A DNA stretch of 64,000 nt from Amoebidium appalachense (taxonomy: Eukaryota > Ichthyosporea). Under the pieces are notes generated by a model that was not told where the DNA came from, ran no database searches, and saw only the letters and a program-made list of their open reading frames with translations. This document shows positions 46,857 to 59,179 of the stretch, piece by piece. How positions within the stretch are numbered: the first letter of the stretch is position 1; each line of letters starts with the position of its first letter. The stretch covers positions 2,542,001-2,606,000 of the forward strand of contig CAVNZM010000010.1 in NCBI GenBank assembly GCA_963693365.1. Direction: 5' to 3'. Made by a program: the position numbers and the translations under genes.

Positions 46857-47395
46857 AGAATGTGCTACAGAGTAGTTGACTAGTATTCACAACGGACAAC
46901 ATAATACAGCTTGAAAAGCACACATACAGAGTATAAATCTTACGAATCGGGGGGGGGGGGGGGGGGGATACTAACCATGTCAGCGGGCAGCATCATCAGG
47001 TCACCGGTGGGGTCCTCGTACTGCTCGGGGCCCTTCCACTTCTTGATCGTCCACTTGTTCTGTTGCCAACCACACACGTCAGCACACACACACACACAGG
47101 AGAAACTATAGTGGTATATAACAGCTGTGGGGCCAAGCAAACCGAACTGACCGGAAAGCCAAAGCAACGGCACCAAGAAGTGAAGGGTTGATGGCAAGAG
47201 TCCCTAAAACTTGGAGGGAGTTCATAAAGTTTAAGTTCGGACATAATATTGAGGGAGTCAACTAACCGTCAGAAGCTCACGGAAGTACTCGTTGGAGAAG
47301 GTGGTCTCGGCACGAGTCCAGGGGCCGGTGTAGCTGTGCAATAACAAAAGGGTCAGCTGTAGGCATCATGCATTCAAGTAAACAGAGTGTACAAT

Positions 47396-47442
<47 letters not shown>

Positions 47443-47501
47443 ACACACCTTCCCCACAAAGAAGGACTTGGTTGTTTCTTTTTTGAAGCGACAACTCCCT
47501 C

Positions 47502-47532
<31 letters not shown>

Positions 47533-47813
47533 ACCTTCCCTACAAAGAAGGATTGGGTTGTTTCTTTTTTAGAGCGACAACTTTCAATATCTTGATGACC
47601 CGATTTAGGGAGGAAAATCAGTCATTAACCAACCACTTGCAAGCCCCTACCCAGAGGCATCGGGGTGGCAGCGGCCCAGGGCGTGTGCGCCGATCAGAGC
47701 AACGATCTCACGGTCGTTGAAGCCCATGCGGTAGAAGATATCCCGCACGTGCTGGATGGTCTTCTCCTTGCTGCCCTGCTCACGAAATAGGTGTCGGATA
47801 GTGGTCAGAAAAA

Positions 47814-47847
<34 letters not shown>

Positions 47848-47999
47848 CACAGACACACAGCGAAGCAGTGTACAAGATTGGAATTTCCTGCGCATAAATG
47901 AACACTGAAAGAAAGAACATGCCATATGATGGGCAAATCATGGGGAGGGAGGGAAGGAGGTGTGTGTGTGTGTGTTTTCTTTTTTTGGTTTTTTTTTTT

Positions 48000-48053
<54 letters not shown>

Positions 48054-49000
48054 CTACCTTGTCAGCGTCCGGCAGGCGACCGTCAGGGGGGCAGAAGTTG
48101 CCATCGGGCTTGTCAGTGCGGCCGGGGTGGAAGGGAATGGCCGGGCCACCCATCTCCTCAATGGCTACAATGCCGGCCTGGGGGTGGACAATGCTGGTGT
48201 GAGCAAACAGAAAACACGTTGACATAGAAGGGAGACACTGGTATTGAACGCTAATGAGAAATGCCTGCTCACACACAGCCTTGCTTTTCATCCTTTAGTC
48301 TTGAGCCAAAAAAACAACATCCAAGTGTGGGTTTGGGAAAGCAAACAGAAACAGCAGGGCAAGAAGGGAAGGGGTGGGTGGGTGGGGGTTTTTTTTTTTT
48401 TTTTTTTTTTTTTGGGGGGGGGGGGGGGGGAGGGGGGGGGAGGCACAGATGTGCAAAAGGGGGAAAGATGTGATGAGAGCAAGAAAGATGGCAGTGTTGT
48501 TAACGTACCAGGATCCAGAGATCAGCATGAGAGATTTCAGGGTGGGCCTTCTTAATGGGCTCGAGGAAGTCACGGGCTACACCAAGGCCGGCATTTGCGG
48601 CGTGCTTGCACTCGGGGCTGAAGCGCATGGTGGCTCCGTTGCTGCCACCGGTCTTGGTGGCCTGCAGGGTAGGGTATGTGTAAGAACACAAAAACATCAT
48701 TTAAAATAGTGAGGAAACATCGCTGTTGTGCGTGTGCATGTATGTTTGTTCATGGCGGGAGGAGAGGGGGGAGGGGGGGGAGGGGGGTCGTGAGCTACTA
48801 TGACACAGGTTCATTATTTGCTTACACACTTATACGCGCACAAATCATTGCACGTGTTCTTAAACTTTTAAAAAGAACGCGCCGGTGGGAACCGAGAACA
48901 GATGCTATTATGAAGGGGGTGTGAAAAGTGTGAAGCCATCAGAGGAACGTGACCAATGACAAATCATAAGTAGCATACATAATGAAAAACACCACGCCAA

Positions 49001-49053
<53 letters not shown>

Positions 49054-51305
49054 GTTTGAATGCGGAACACAGTACGAAGTACGCATACACGATGAGAAGC
49101 ATGGTGCAGGACACATGCAAAGGCAAACATTCAAGTATGCAGCATCAGCCATGCGCACAGTATGCGTCATAAGCAGAGCCCATCCTCAGGGAGGGCCCAA
49201 GTCATCAATTGCGTCTGAGTTTCGACCCCTTAGCCCGCGTATATGGGGGGGGGGGGGGGGGGGAAAGCCGACGAAAGGAGAAGGGAAGGGAAGGGAAAGG
49301 AAAAGGTAATGAGTGGGATTTTTTTTTTTTTTTTTTGGGGGGGGGGGGGGAAGAGAAAAAGGAGGGTGGGGGGAGGGGGAGGGGCGGGCGGGGCGGGGGG
49401 GGGGGGGGGGGGGGGCACATTTTGAAAGAGAGGGACGAGCAGGGGGGGATATGTGTGTGTGGGGAAACTTACGGCATCCCAGGTGCCGGAGGAGTGCCAG
49501 GCCAGACGGACCAGGGTGGGGCTGCAACCAAACAGTCAGTGCTTTGTCTCCACACTTAGCATTTACATTGTGTTACTGCGACCAGCCTTTTGATGCAGCA
49601 TTATAGACATTGCCGTCCAATTTACAAGATAAAATGGAAAAGGGGGAACGCAGCCATGAGGAGAGTGCGAGTAGAGGAAGTGTGGAGGTAACATCCACAA
49701 AGCACATGGGCGTACTAGTTAATGTGGAACAGGGAGGGAAGCGAGCAATGTCAGCGTCCATGTGTGTTAACTGTGATAGGAGGTGGAAGGTGGTGGAAGT
49801 GGGTAAGCGGATGATGGGGGGGGGGGGGGGGGGGTCGGATTGGGGGGAGGGGATTTTGGGGGGAGGGGGGAGAATGAGCAAGAAAACAAAATCAGAGATA
49901 AGAAACAAAGAACCCACCCCATGTTTGCGTTTTCACTCAGAGCGTCAGCAATCTCCTCCTTGATCTTGCCATAGTCGGGGGTGGCAGACTTGGCATGGGA
50001 GTACTGCAAAACAGACAGTGTAAGAATTCAATCAATTGATCATATTTAGCATAGCTAGTTAGGGAATAAGAGTGCCTTGTACAATTGCACTACATACCTG
50101 CACAAAAACTCACCAGGAAGCCTGTTTCCCAAGCATAACCAAATAGCAGTATGCACAGTATGCAATCATTCCTGCCAGGAACAGACAGCTCAGGAACATT
50201 AGTCTATGGATACACAAAGGTCGGCTGTCCGAGATGTACGCGACTATCTGCAAACACTCAAGGAATACTAGCTAGTTTTTTAGAGAGGACATAGAAGTGA
50301 GTGGCCCCAGCAGTTCAATTCCACCCCCCCCCCCCCCCCCCCCCCTTTTTTTTCCGTGTGTTTTTTTTTTTTTTTTTTTTTTTTTTTGTGGGGGGGGGGG
50401 GGGGGGGAGGGGGGGGGGGGGGTATATGATCATACCTGGTAGTAGCCCATGCCGGAGGCAGCAGCTAGGGTAGCTGCGCCGACCACAAAGGCCGCATTAG
50501 GGGAGGCCCTGTGAGAAGGAAGCAAAGGTAACAGCGTTAGAACAAGCAAGACTGTGAAAAAATAAACATTCGTGGATATTGGCACGCTATCTGCAGACCC
50601 TTCCGAAACATAGCCCAGAGAGGTCAAACCTGTTCAAAAGCACGTAGCCCGGCACCGTGCTTTGCTTCGAAGGGGTGAGCTGAATAGGTGGTTCATGCCG
50701 TGCAGAGGGATGGGTGTCATAGAACAAACCGGTCACTGCTTTCCCTAGCCTCCTAGACTGCAACCAAACATCATATAGTTTTGATGGGTTCAAACAGCAC
50801 AAGCACATCCGCTAATGAGTCACACCCCACCCCCCTCCCCTCCCCCCCCCCTCCCTCTCCCACCACCATCCTCTCGCTATCCCCCCCCCCCCCCCCCCCC
50901 CCCCTCCTCACCTTCCTCTCACCACCACCACCATTACACCACAACAACTATCTCCCTCTTCTTTCTCCTTCTTCCAGATGGGCAACTTGAGCCGATGGAA
51001 TTCTGTACCCCAACTTCACTAATCCTTTGCTAAGCACATCCGTGCAAAATTTGCTTTCCACTCCATACTTACTTGACATGGTGGGTGGCGGTTGCGAGGA
51101 AACGAGCAGCAACAACTGGAGCAGTCTTCTTAGCTGTAAAGTTGCAAAAAGCGAGCTCGTGTTAATAAGACAACATGCATAGTTCCAGCGAGTGACTTAG
51201 TTACGACCTATCCCTGCTGGTATAAAACCCGTGTATTGTCACTGTTTCCACAAAACAACATCCCCCCCCCCACCCCCCCCCCCCCACCCCCGGGGCCCCC
51301 AGGGG

Positions 51306-51355
<50 letters not shown>

Positions 51356-51567
51356 TAAATACCCACCTCCTGAAGTACTACCATCTCCCCACCTTCCACC
51401 TTCACCCTAACATTCCAATTTCTTCGTCCCTCCAACTACAAAGCCACACGTCCCGCCCAACTACCACGCCTATGCTGTCTCCGCAAGCAAGCAAGACGGA
51501 ACTAACCTGCCGGGCGTGCGTTGGCGGCAACAGCGCGCGCCACTTTAACGGAAGCGTTGCGGAACAT
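45877..51567 (-). CDS. Class I haem peroxidase (cytochrome c / ascorbate peroxidase type), mitochondrial
   Basis: Reduces hydrogen peroxide at a haem b centre. Twelve exons: 51567-51507, 51133-51073, 50508-50436, 50003-49918, 49521-49473, 48661-48509, 48177-48058, 47775-47651, 47333-47267, 47059-46976, 46445-46353 and 45954-45877 (TGA). All phases close, giving 349 residues. Distal pocket RLAWH (Arg99, Trp102, His103), proximal His232 in GAHALGRCH, the radical-forming Trp248 in YTGPW, and Asp292 in MLPADM are all present, as are SGTWDA and DGRLPDAD. The N-terminus is basic and Ala-rich ([20 protein letters not shown]), typical of a mitochondrial presequence. Exon 3 encodes a hydrophobic segment (residues about 46-60), so the enzyme is probably anchored in the inner membrane. 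Retention of the Trp favours cytochrome c use; ascorbate use cannot be excluded. Confidence 0.95.
46854..46948 (+). repeat. Dispersed short repeat, copy near 46.9 kb
   Basis: Directly follows a poly-G tract. It contains AATGTGCTACAGAGTAG, TATTCACAACGGACAACA and CACACATACAGAGTATAAAT, one of the best matches to the family core. It is intronic in the peroxidase gene and is followed by another poly-G run. Confidence 0.65.
49053..49240 (+). repeat. Solo fragment related to the retroelement terminal repeat
   Basis: Follows a poly-G tract of about 50 bp. It shares TTTGAATGCG, GTACGAAGTACGCA, GCAGAGCCCATCCTCAGGG, GGCCCAAGTCATC and GAGTTTCGACC in the same order and orientation as the 309-bp repeat, over about 190 bp with divergence. 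It sits in the peroxidase intron between exons 6 and 5. Confidence 0.75.
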
Positions 51568-52132
51568 TTTCGGGATAAGAGTAAACTGTTGCTACGCTGC
51601 ACACCCAGGCAAACACTGGATATTCATTTTTTTTCTTGCCTACTTTTATAGCTGTAGCCCCGTGTAAATGAGAGGAAGGCAAATGGCTCAGAAAACAGCA
51701 GACCTTGCATAAACGGCACAAAGAAATAACTAAGAATTTTAGACGATAGTAGTCCTGAAGGAAAGTTGATCTATTATATTATTTAATTTATTAACATCCA
51801 TATAGTCTACATTTGAAAAGCTAGTTTTTGGTAGTATATAGAAGCATACATTATATTGCCACTATTATAAGGAGCCTCAATTTACATCGCTTTTCCAAAT
51901 ACGGGTTTCGCTGTCATGATTTCAGTGCTCTTCAAACTTCGGGAATGAGAACCATCCTTGGGACATGTTCGTACAGCTTATCCGCGTACAGCGCCATGAT
52001 TGGTCACTCCAAATAGAGGATGGCAAAAAAAGCACAGTTAGGTATGTTATCTAAAACATCATACAGAAGCCAAAAAACTCTGTATAAAACTAAGTAAATG
52101 CTATATAACATCACAAAATACATATATATTGT
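51568..52132. promoter_or_regulatory. Upstream region of the peroxidase gene
   Basis: AT-rich non-coding sequence starting at the peroxidase ATG. No firm TATA box or initiator could be assigned. Transcription must start within or beyond this stretch. Confidence 0.4.
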
Positions 52133-52211
52133 CACAGAGCAACTCTGTGGCACAGAAAGTGATCACAGAGTGGCTCTGTGGCACATAATATTGCCACAGA
52201 GCTGCTCTGTG
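52133..52211. promoter_or_regulatory. Three 17-bp palindromes at exact 31-bp spacing
   Basis: Perfect inverted repeats CACAGAG-N3-CTCTGTG occur at 52133-52149, 52164-52180 and 52195-52211, with spacers CAA, TGG and CTG. Start-to-start distance is 31 bp both times, close to three helical turns. They lie about 570 bp upstream of the peroxidase ATG. A looser version (CACAGAG-N12-CTCTGTG) is at 53055-53080. They could be dimeric protein-binding sites or the core of a small repeat. Confidence 0.6.
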
Positions 52212-52888
52212 CTGTTGAAGAAGGGGGTTCGCGATCGGCCCCCGATATCTCGATTGAATAAGCTGATTTTTTGGGAGCTTTCCAAGTGACTGCCAGTCCT
52301 TAGCCTCCAGTCGTATGGCAATAACCGGGTTTGCTTGCATGCATTCTGTAATTGTGTTTTTCTGTGTGTCCTGCCACAACTAGGCCACCTTATCAGAGAG
52401 CAAGATGCGGAGAAACCAGTTTCTCCGGGTTATCTAGGGGCCGGGCCCGTTGGGATTGTTTCTTAGCTCAGATTTGGTTTGCATTGCTCTTTTAGAGGCT
52501 GACTTGCTTGCTGTGCCTCGGTAGGTTTTGAGGGGGGCCTGTTGGGAAGCAGCAGTAATGATGTCTTCTTGGGGTTTACACACTTTTTATTGCGTGGACA
52601 CTGCCGGAGGCCCAGCCACATTCGACGGCCGGAGTGTGGTCTGGTCAACATCGATGCATATGACTAGTTGGAGCAAACTAGTTTCACGCATACAATACAC
52701 GTACACTTAAGGTTTTGCCCACTGGTGTCCTTTGTCACTTGTCGCTTTATTTTTATTTCGTAGCTTTGGCTTTTTCAGTTCTATTGGTGATTATGTAGCC
52801 TGTGGCTGCACGTTGCCTTCATCAACGGATCAATAAAACCGAGTCAAAAGAAAAAAAATTATTATTCAGATGATATTATCGGAGGGGA

Positions 52889-53030
52889 GTTCGGGGGGCT
52901 TGCCCCACGATTTCTGATCGGGGGGTTCAAGTATCCGAAATTTTAATATCTAAGGTAAAGATAATTTTATATTTTGCTTTTTTCCCTTATGTACATTAAA
53001 AGGAAAAGGGGGGTTCGGGGGGCTTGCCCC
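52889..53030. repeat. Two copies of an 18-bp G/C hairpin motif
   Basis: GTTCGGGGGGCTTGCCCC occurs at 52889-52906 and 53013-53030 in the same orientation. Each can fold as a GGGG/CCCC hairpin. Flanks are AT-rich and differ between the copies. Function unknown. Confidence 0.6.
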
Positions 53031-53634
53031 CCGTATATTTGGGTAATTCCGGCCACAGAGCACATTTTGCGGCTCTGTGATCCCCGGGACGCAATCCAAA
53101 AAAATTCCGAGGAATGTGACCGGAATTACATGTAGAGAATAGGACACGTGCCGTGAAATTTGAGGTCCGATCATAAGTTTAGGTTGAGGATCTGAGGGGA
53201 TTAGATCGATATATTCAATTGGATACAAGCTTAACTGTGAAATTACTGATTGGACGATCCGATCCAATCAGACGTATGTACGCGGATATGCTGTACGGTG
53301 GAAGTAGGAGAATGATCGGAAATCGGAACCACCCACGCAGGAGAAGAAATGCACTTACAGCATTTAAAGTCCAATATTTTATTTTCCATACTATTTATAA
53401 TTAGTATTAAATGGTGAACACTGAAGTCCCTTGTGTATTACCGTTAAATGTGTAAAAATGTGTGGCCCGGGCCACACTGGCAGCGCGCGCCGCAAGTTGA
53501 AAGTGGCACTACGGACAGCCAATCATTTACCGGCAATGTGAGCTTTAACAACACTACTTCTATTGGTTTAAAAAAGTATTACACAATGATTTCTGTGTTA
53601 TACGCAATACAATTGGCTACAGGTCTGCTACAGC

Positions 53635-54441
53635 CAGGGATGTGTCGGGTTGGGTCGACCCGAGAACCAACCCGGCCGGGTCGGCGTTACCCAACCCCGA
53701 CCCGGGGCATTTTTGCTCAAACCCGGTCGGCTTTATGACCCGGCGGGTCAGACCCGTACCCAGCCCAACCGATGGCTCTGACCCGGTCAGTTCCCTTCGG
53801 GTCAGGGTAAAGCATGATATACTGATAACCATAATAAGTAGTAAATTTGGATTGATAATTGGTTTTCAGGGATTGCACAGTGAACTAATAACAATACAGT
53901 ATTTTAATCATGTCCATATATGGTAGTATAAACATTGCCGAGGCATAGTTAGCTACAGCAGTAGAGTACTGAGGCTAGGCTAGCGCTTTAATATAAAAAG
54001 AGAAAGAAAAAGAAAAAGAAAAAAGAGAGAGACAATCGTAACTGCTGTGCACGTTACGTTGTGTTTGCTTTAGTCACCACTACCAAGCTCTATATAATCA
54101 AGTAAGCTGCAAGCACACGAGCACTGTCTGTTCACATGTAGACACCATGCGTGGAAAAGCCACACACACACCGCGAGCACATGTGCACACACAGCACGCA
54201 CGCACGCAAGCATATCACACACACACACACGTGCACACACACACACACACGAATACATGTCCACACGGCCAGTCCGGGCGAACACCCGAGGTTTTCGCAT
54301 TTGGTAACCCGCGGGTCAACCCGATCACAAGGGTCCAAGACCCGAGAACCAACCCGATCCGGAGCGAAAAAAAGACGATCCGGCCCGAGATCCACCCGGC
54401 CTTTGCGTAAACCCGCCCGGCCAGTGACCGACACATCCCTG
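53635..54441. mobile_element. hAT-type MITE, 807 bp, with 8-bp target duplication
   Basis: Terminal inverted repeats CAGGGATGTGTCGG at 53635-53648 and its reverse complement at 54428-54441. An 8-bp direct repeat GCTACAGC flanks it exactly (53627-53634 and 54442-54449). CAGGG-type ends with 8-bp duplications are the signature of hAT transposons. Both subterminal regions are rich in GACCCG/CGGGTC motifs and share CCCGAGAACCAACCCG. The AT-rich middle has no transposase frame, so it is non-autonomous. The intact ends and perfect duplication suggest recent insertion. Confidence 0.85.
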
Positions 54442-54449
54442 GCTACAGC

Positions 54450-55187
54450 TCTTAGCCAGCATCAATGTTTGTAACCCCGATCAGGGTTCGTGAGCAACCC
54501 CACCCAGTCCCATGCAACATCCCAGCCTCTCAGGTTGATAATGCCTTTGATATGCATAATGTAAATCCCTTTTATATTACATTTGTATTATACGAATATT
54601 TATAAAACAATAAAAAAAAGTAGGAATATTGTAGGACTCTACAGTTTTTGGACTCCAGAGCATGCAGCCAAACAGCTACTCGGAGGCTCTTGGCCAGTGC
54701 TGTGTTAAATATTCTGCCAGGCATGCGGATTGGTCTCTTTTCCCGCCATTTCAATTTTGAATTTGCACGATCCCAAACGGGCACAGAAAACGCTCAGGCG
54801 GTGAGAGCGGCCGCAGTGTGAGCTGTGACTCTCCTGCAGGGAAGGGTGTGAACGGGCGTGCGGTAGGCAACCTCGGTTGCAAAGAGCCTATGGAAGACTG
54901 ACACTTCTGGGAAAAAACTTCGAAGAAAGTTTTCCTTGGACGGAGCAGGGGCTAAGCACGTGCTGATCTAGTGGACACACACGTGTGGTTCGCCACACAA
55001 GATTCCCGTTCATATGAGTTATGTAACTAGCGTAGCAAAGTTTGCCGTGCCTTCGTATATCAAAGACGATCGAGCCCGTATTGCACATTTTTTAGGTAGA
55101 GCGGCTGCAAAAACACAACCACTCTACCGAGCATGCACGCAGTAGCGTGGTAGACAAGCTGTCATTGGATTGTTCTCACTAACGAAC
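54450..55187. other. Upstream region of the secreted coiled-coil gene
   Basis: Non-repetitive intergenic sequence. No reading frame or firm promoter element was recognised before the ATG at 55188. Confidence 0.4.
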
Positions 55188-56372
55188 ATGGGTCTGTCGA
55201 CGCTGCCGAGAGCAGCAGTTTTGCTGCTGGCAACTCTGTGTGTCAGTGCCAAAGGTACGTTTTTTCTCCTCATGTTGTGACATTCTCTTTAACGTTTCGA
55301 CTTTTTATTTCTAACTTTTCGCACATGGACCTGGCAGCTGGTGAGACCAAAAATACAGCCCCCACGGCAACATTTGGGCCAGCCCTCGCTTCGAGCCCGG
55401 AGTTGCCATACTTGACAGCCAAGCTACTGGAGGATATGAGGAAGAAACTGGAGGTGAGAAGACAAAGCCACAACCTTTGCGTGCCCTGCCTGTCCGTCCC
55501 AACCCCCCTAGGCACCCTAAAGCTATTCTTTCAAACCCCCCCCCCCCCCCCCCCTCGTCCCCCTGTCCTAACCGGCACACACAGGCACACTTCGTTTTTC
55601 ATGCTTAGCTTGAGCTTCCTGCCTCCTTTCCTCCCCCTTCCCTCCCCGCCTCCCCCCATGCCCCCCTCCCCTTTCCTCCCTCCCCCTTCCTCCCTCACCC
55701 TTCTAAACACACACACATACATTCACCACCACCACCACCACCACCACCCTGTTCACCATTTTACCGACCTTTATTTCCATCCTCAACGCCCCTCACTGGG
55801 TCGTTCATATGTCTCCCCTTGACGTTTCCACACTGTCCTACCCTCTCTACCTTCCCCTTGCAGGCTTCCCGTCCGTGCCTATCACCATTCTCCCCTCATG
55901 GTCCTTTCCCCCTCTGCAGCAGCTCAACATCCACATCCCTTTTTCCGAGCTAAAACACATCTACTTCTGACTACTCACAACACCCCACAGTGCAACCACC
56001 CTAACCAGTACATATCCTCTACACAACCTTACAACCCGTCCTGCTTTCACGACCCTATCCCCCCCCCCCCCCCCTCCCTCCCCCCTTCGCGCCCCGCCCC
56101 GCCCCGCCCTCCTCCCGGCCCTCCCCACCCCCACCCCCTTCTCTCCTCCCATGCTCTGCCTTATACTCACCACAATCGAAATTTTCACACACTGCACGGA
56201 TGCTTCTTCTCCGGGTGCTTCTAGAGTATCTTGCTCTATGGAAATGCGCTGATCTGACGGGGAAAGCGGGTATATGTAAACACTAAACACCTACGGGAAT
56301 GCTAACTTGTGTCTCGTCCATACTCCCTTTTTTACCGTTAAGACCATAAACACGTGCACACACACAGGCATG

Positions 56373-56403
<31 letters not shown>

Positions 56404-56412
56404 CCACCCACA

Positions 56413-56477
<65 letters not shown>

Positions 56478-56595
56478 GCAGTATGTGGACACGCATTTGG
56501 GGCTGCTGCGCACGCAGTACACTCTGGACATCAACCAGATGAAGTCCGACCAGAAGGTCTTTCTCTTGCTCCCTCTCCTTCTCTGTGTGTTTGTG

Positions 56596-56640
<45 letters not shown>

Positions 56641-56671
56641 ATGTGTGTGTGTGTGTGTGTGCGTGTGTGTT

Positions 56672-56705
<34 letters not shown>

Positions 56706-56731
56706 TCCCCCCACCCCCTTCTCTCTCTCTT

Positions 56732-56772
<41 letters not shown>

Positions 56773-56944
56773 CCCCCCCACCACCCACCCACCCACCCTC
56801 CCCACCGTTTCTCTCTACCTCTGAATTTCTCTTTTCTCTCGCACACGCTCTCTCTCTCACTCTCACCCCCCCTCCCCCCTTCTCTTTCCGTTTATGTTCC
56901 TCTCTCTCTATCTCTCCCACCCCTCCACCCCCTCCCACCCCTGT

Positions 56945-56988
<44 letters not shown>

Positions 56989-58198
56989 ATTCTATCTCTA
57001 TCTCAATCTCTATCTCTACCTCCCCCCCCCCCCCCTCTGTCCCTCTCCCTCCCCCCCCCCCCCCCCTTCCTTCCCCTCTCTGTGGATATGTGTATGTGTT
57101 GTGTAAGTGTGTGCGATTTTGTGGTTGGGGGGGGGAGGGGGCATGGGGCTTTATACCAGGCAATAAACATAAAGCTGCACGTAATGGTTGGTTTTCCTGT
57201 CAGAGGAACTATTCTAGTACAGCAATGCAGTCCGTGCGCTAAAAGGTGGTGGGTGGGGCAGGCCAGGGGGGACCAGCTATTGCGGCAGATTGACGAGAGA
57301 TTTGCTGTAGCACAGGCAGACATTGCCAAGGAGAGGAAGGTGTGCATTTCATTTGTTATGGGGTCTGGGTCGCATACTCACATGCAATACCACATTTTTC
57401 TTTTGGGACCTTTCCCCCAACCCCTTGCCTTTTTTCTTTCTTTCTTTCTTTTTTTTTTTTAGGACACCCCCCCCCGCCCTCCCCCCAACCACCCACCCTC
57501 GCCGCTGTTTTTTCCAAGGTCTTGTTCTTGATTGCCGCTTCTAGGTGGGTAGTGGTCACACGTACAGAACTCGTATGGCTCCATGCACGTATCAGCACTG
57601 GGATGCTTTACGCTGGCCGGACGGGGGAGCGGGAAAGGGGACGGGGGGGGGGGGGGGGGGGGGGGGGGGGACCTTGATGGTGTGTAAATGTCTGCCCACT
57701 GGAACACACGGTGTCTTATGTTTAAGCTTGCTGCAGGTGGTAACCCCGCCTACTCATGACATATCGCACTGTGTTCTGATGTGTGCTGACACGGCATGTA
57801 TGCAGGCTGACCGAGCAAATCTCAAGAGTGACGTGCAGAAGCTTGTGCTTGCAGAGACCAAAGAGTTTATTGGCTCCATGAAGGTGTGTGTGTGTTGTTT
57901 GGGGGGGGGGGGCATTATGTTTTCTGATTGTGGGCTTGTCATGGGGCTGCAGAGGAAGGGGCGGGGGGGGGGGGGGGGGGGGGGGGAGGGGGGCTGGGCA
58001 TGTTTGTGGCATCATGGCCTTATGAATGGGTTAGAGGGTTTGGAGGCTGTGTGTTTGTGTGTGTGTGTGCGTGTGTGTGTGTGTGTGCGTCTATGCCTAC
58101 GTCTGGGATAGGGTCTGGGCCTGAGGGTTGGAAGGAGATGTAGGGGTAGAGAGGCTCCGTATCGTTGAGGAGGGGGTGAATGTGGGGCAGGCTGGTGT

Positions 58199-58252
<54 letters not shown>

Positions 58253-58360
58253 GCAGAGATAGCACAGCATCAAAGTCAACATCAAAGTGCTAATGAGGCG
58301 TACAACATAAAGCATTTGCACGTGATTTGCATGTTGCTCTTATCTTCCATATCCACTCCT

Positions 58361-58396
<36 letters not shown>

Positions 58397-59145
58397 CTCT
58401 TTGACGTGTCTCACTCATAGACCCCCCACAGGCATTGGAGGCAAGGGTCGGCACACAACTCGATGCCGTGGAAAAGGCAATAGGGGTGGTGGCAACACGG
58501 GAGGAGGTGGGTTGATTGATTGAGCGGAGGGGAGGGGGGGGGGGGGGGGGGGGGAGGGTAATAGAATAGAAATATGAAAGACGGATAGGGTTGGAGAGCA
58601 AGGGGCAAGGAGGCGAGGGGAAGAAGGGGGTGCTCGGGGAGGGAGAAGGAGGAGGGGGGAGGGGGGGGGGGGGGGGGGGGGGATGTTGAGGTAAGACATG
58701 GGTAGGTGTGGGAGGAGGATATGAGGACGGTGGTGTGAAGGTGTAATGTGGTGAAAGAGACTGGCGTATATGCGTGAAAAGGGGTTTTGGGAGGGGGGGG
58801 GGGGGGGGGGGGGGGGGGTATATCAGGGCAGGGGATGGCATGGAGAATTGAGTATCTCGCTTGTAGGAATCGCATTGGGGAACAAGTAAAGCAGAAACGG
58901 GGGTTTGTGTGAGTGTGTGCGTGTGTGTGTGTGTGTGTGGTTGATGTGTGCTTTGTGTTGTGTGCTAAATGCTGTGGTGGGAGGGAGGGGGGGGGGGGGG
59001 GGGGGATGATGTTGGATGCTATGGCAAGGAGCAAGGGGCATAACCAGATAGGGTTGCAAGGGAGACTAAGACAAATGGAAACGCTCACTGCGTGTGTGTG
59101 TGTCTGTGTGTCTGTCTGTGTGTGTGTGTGTGTGTGTGTGTATGT

Positions 59146-59179
<34 letters not shown>

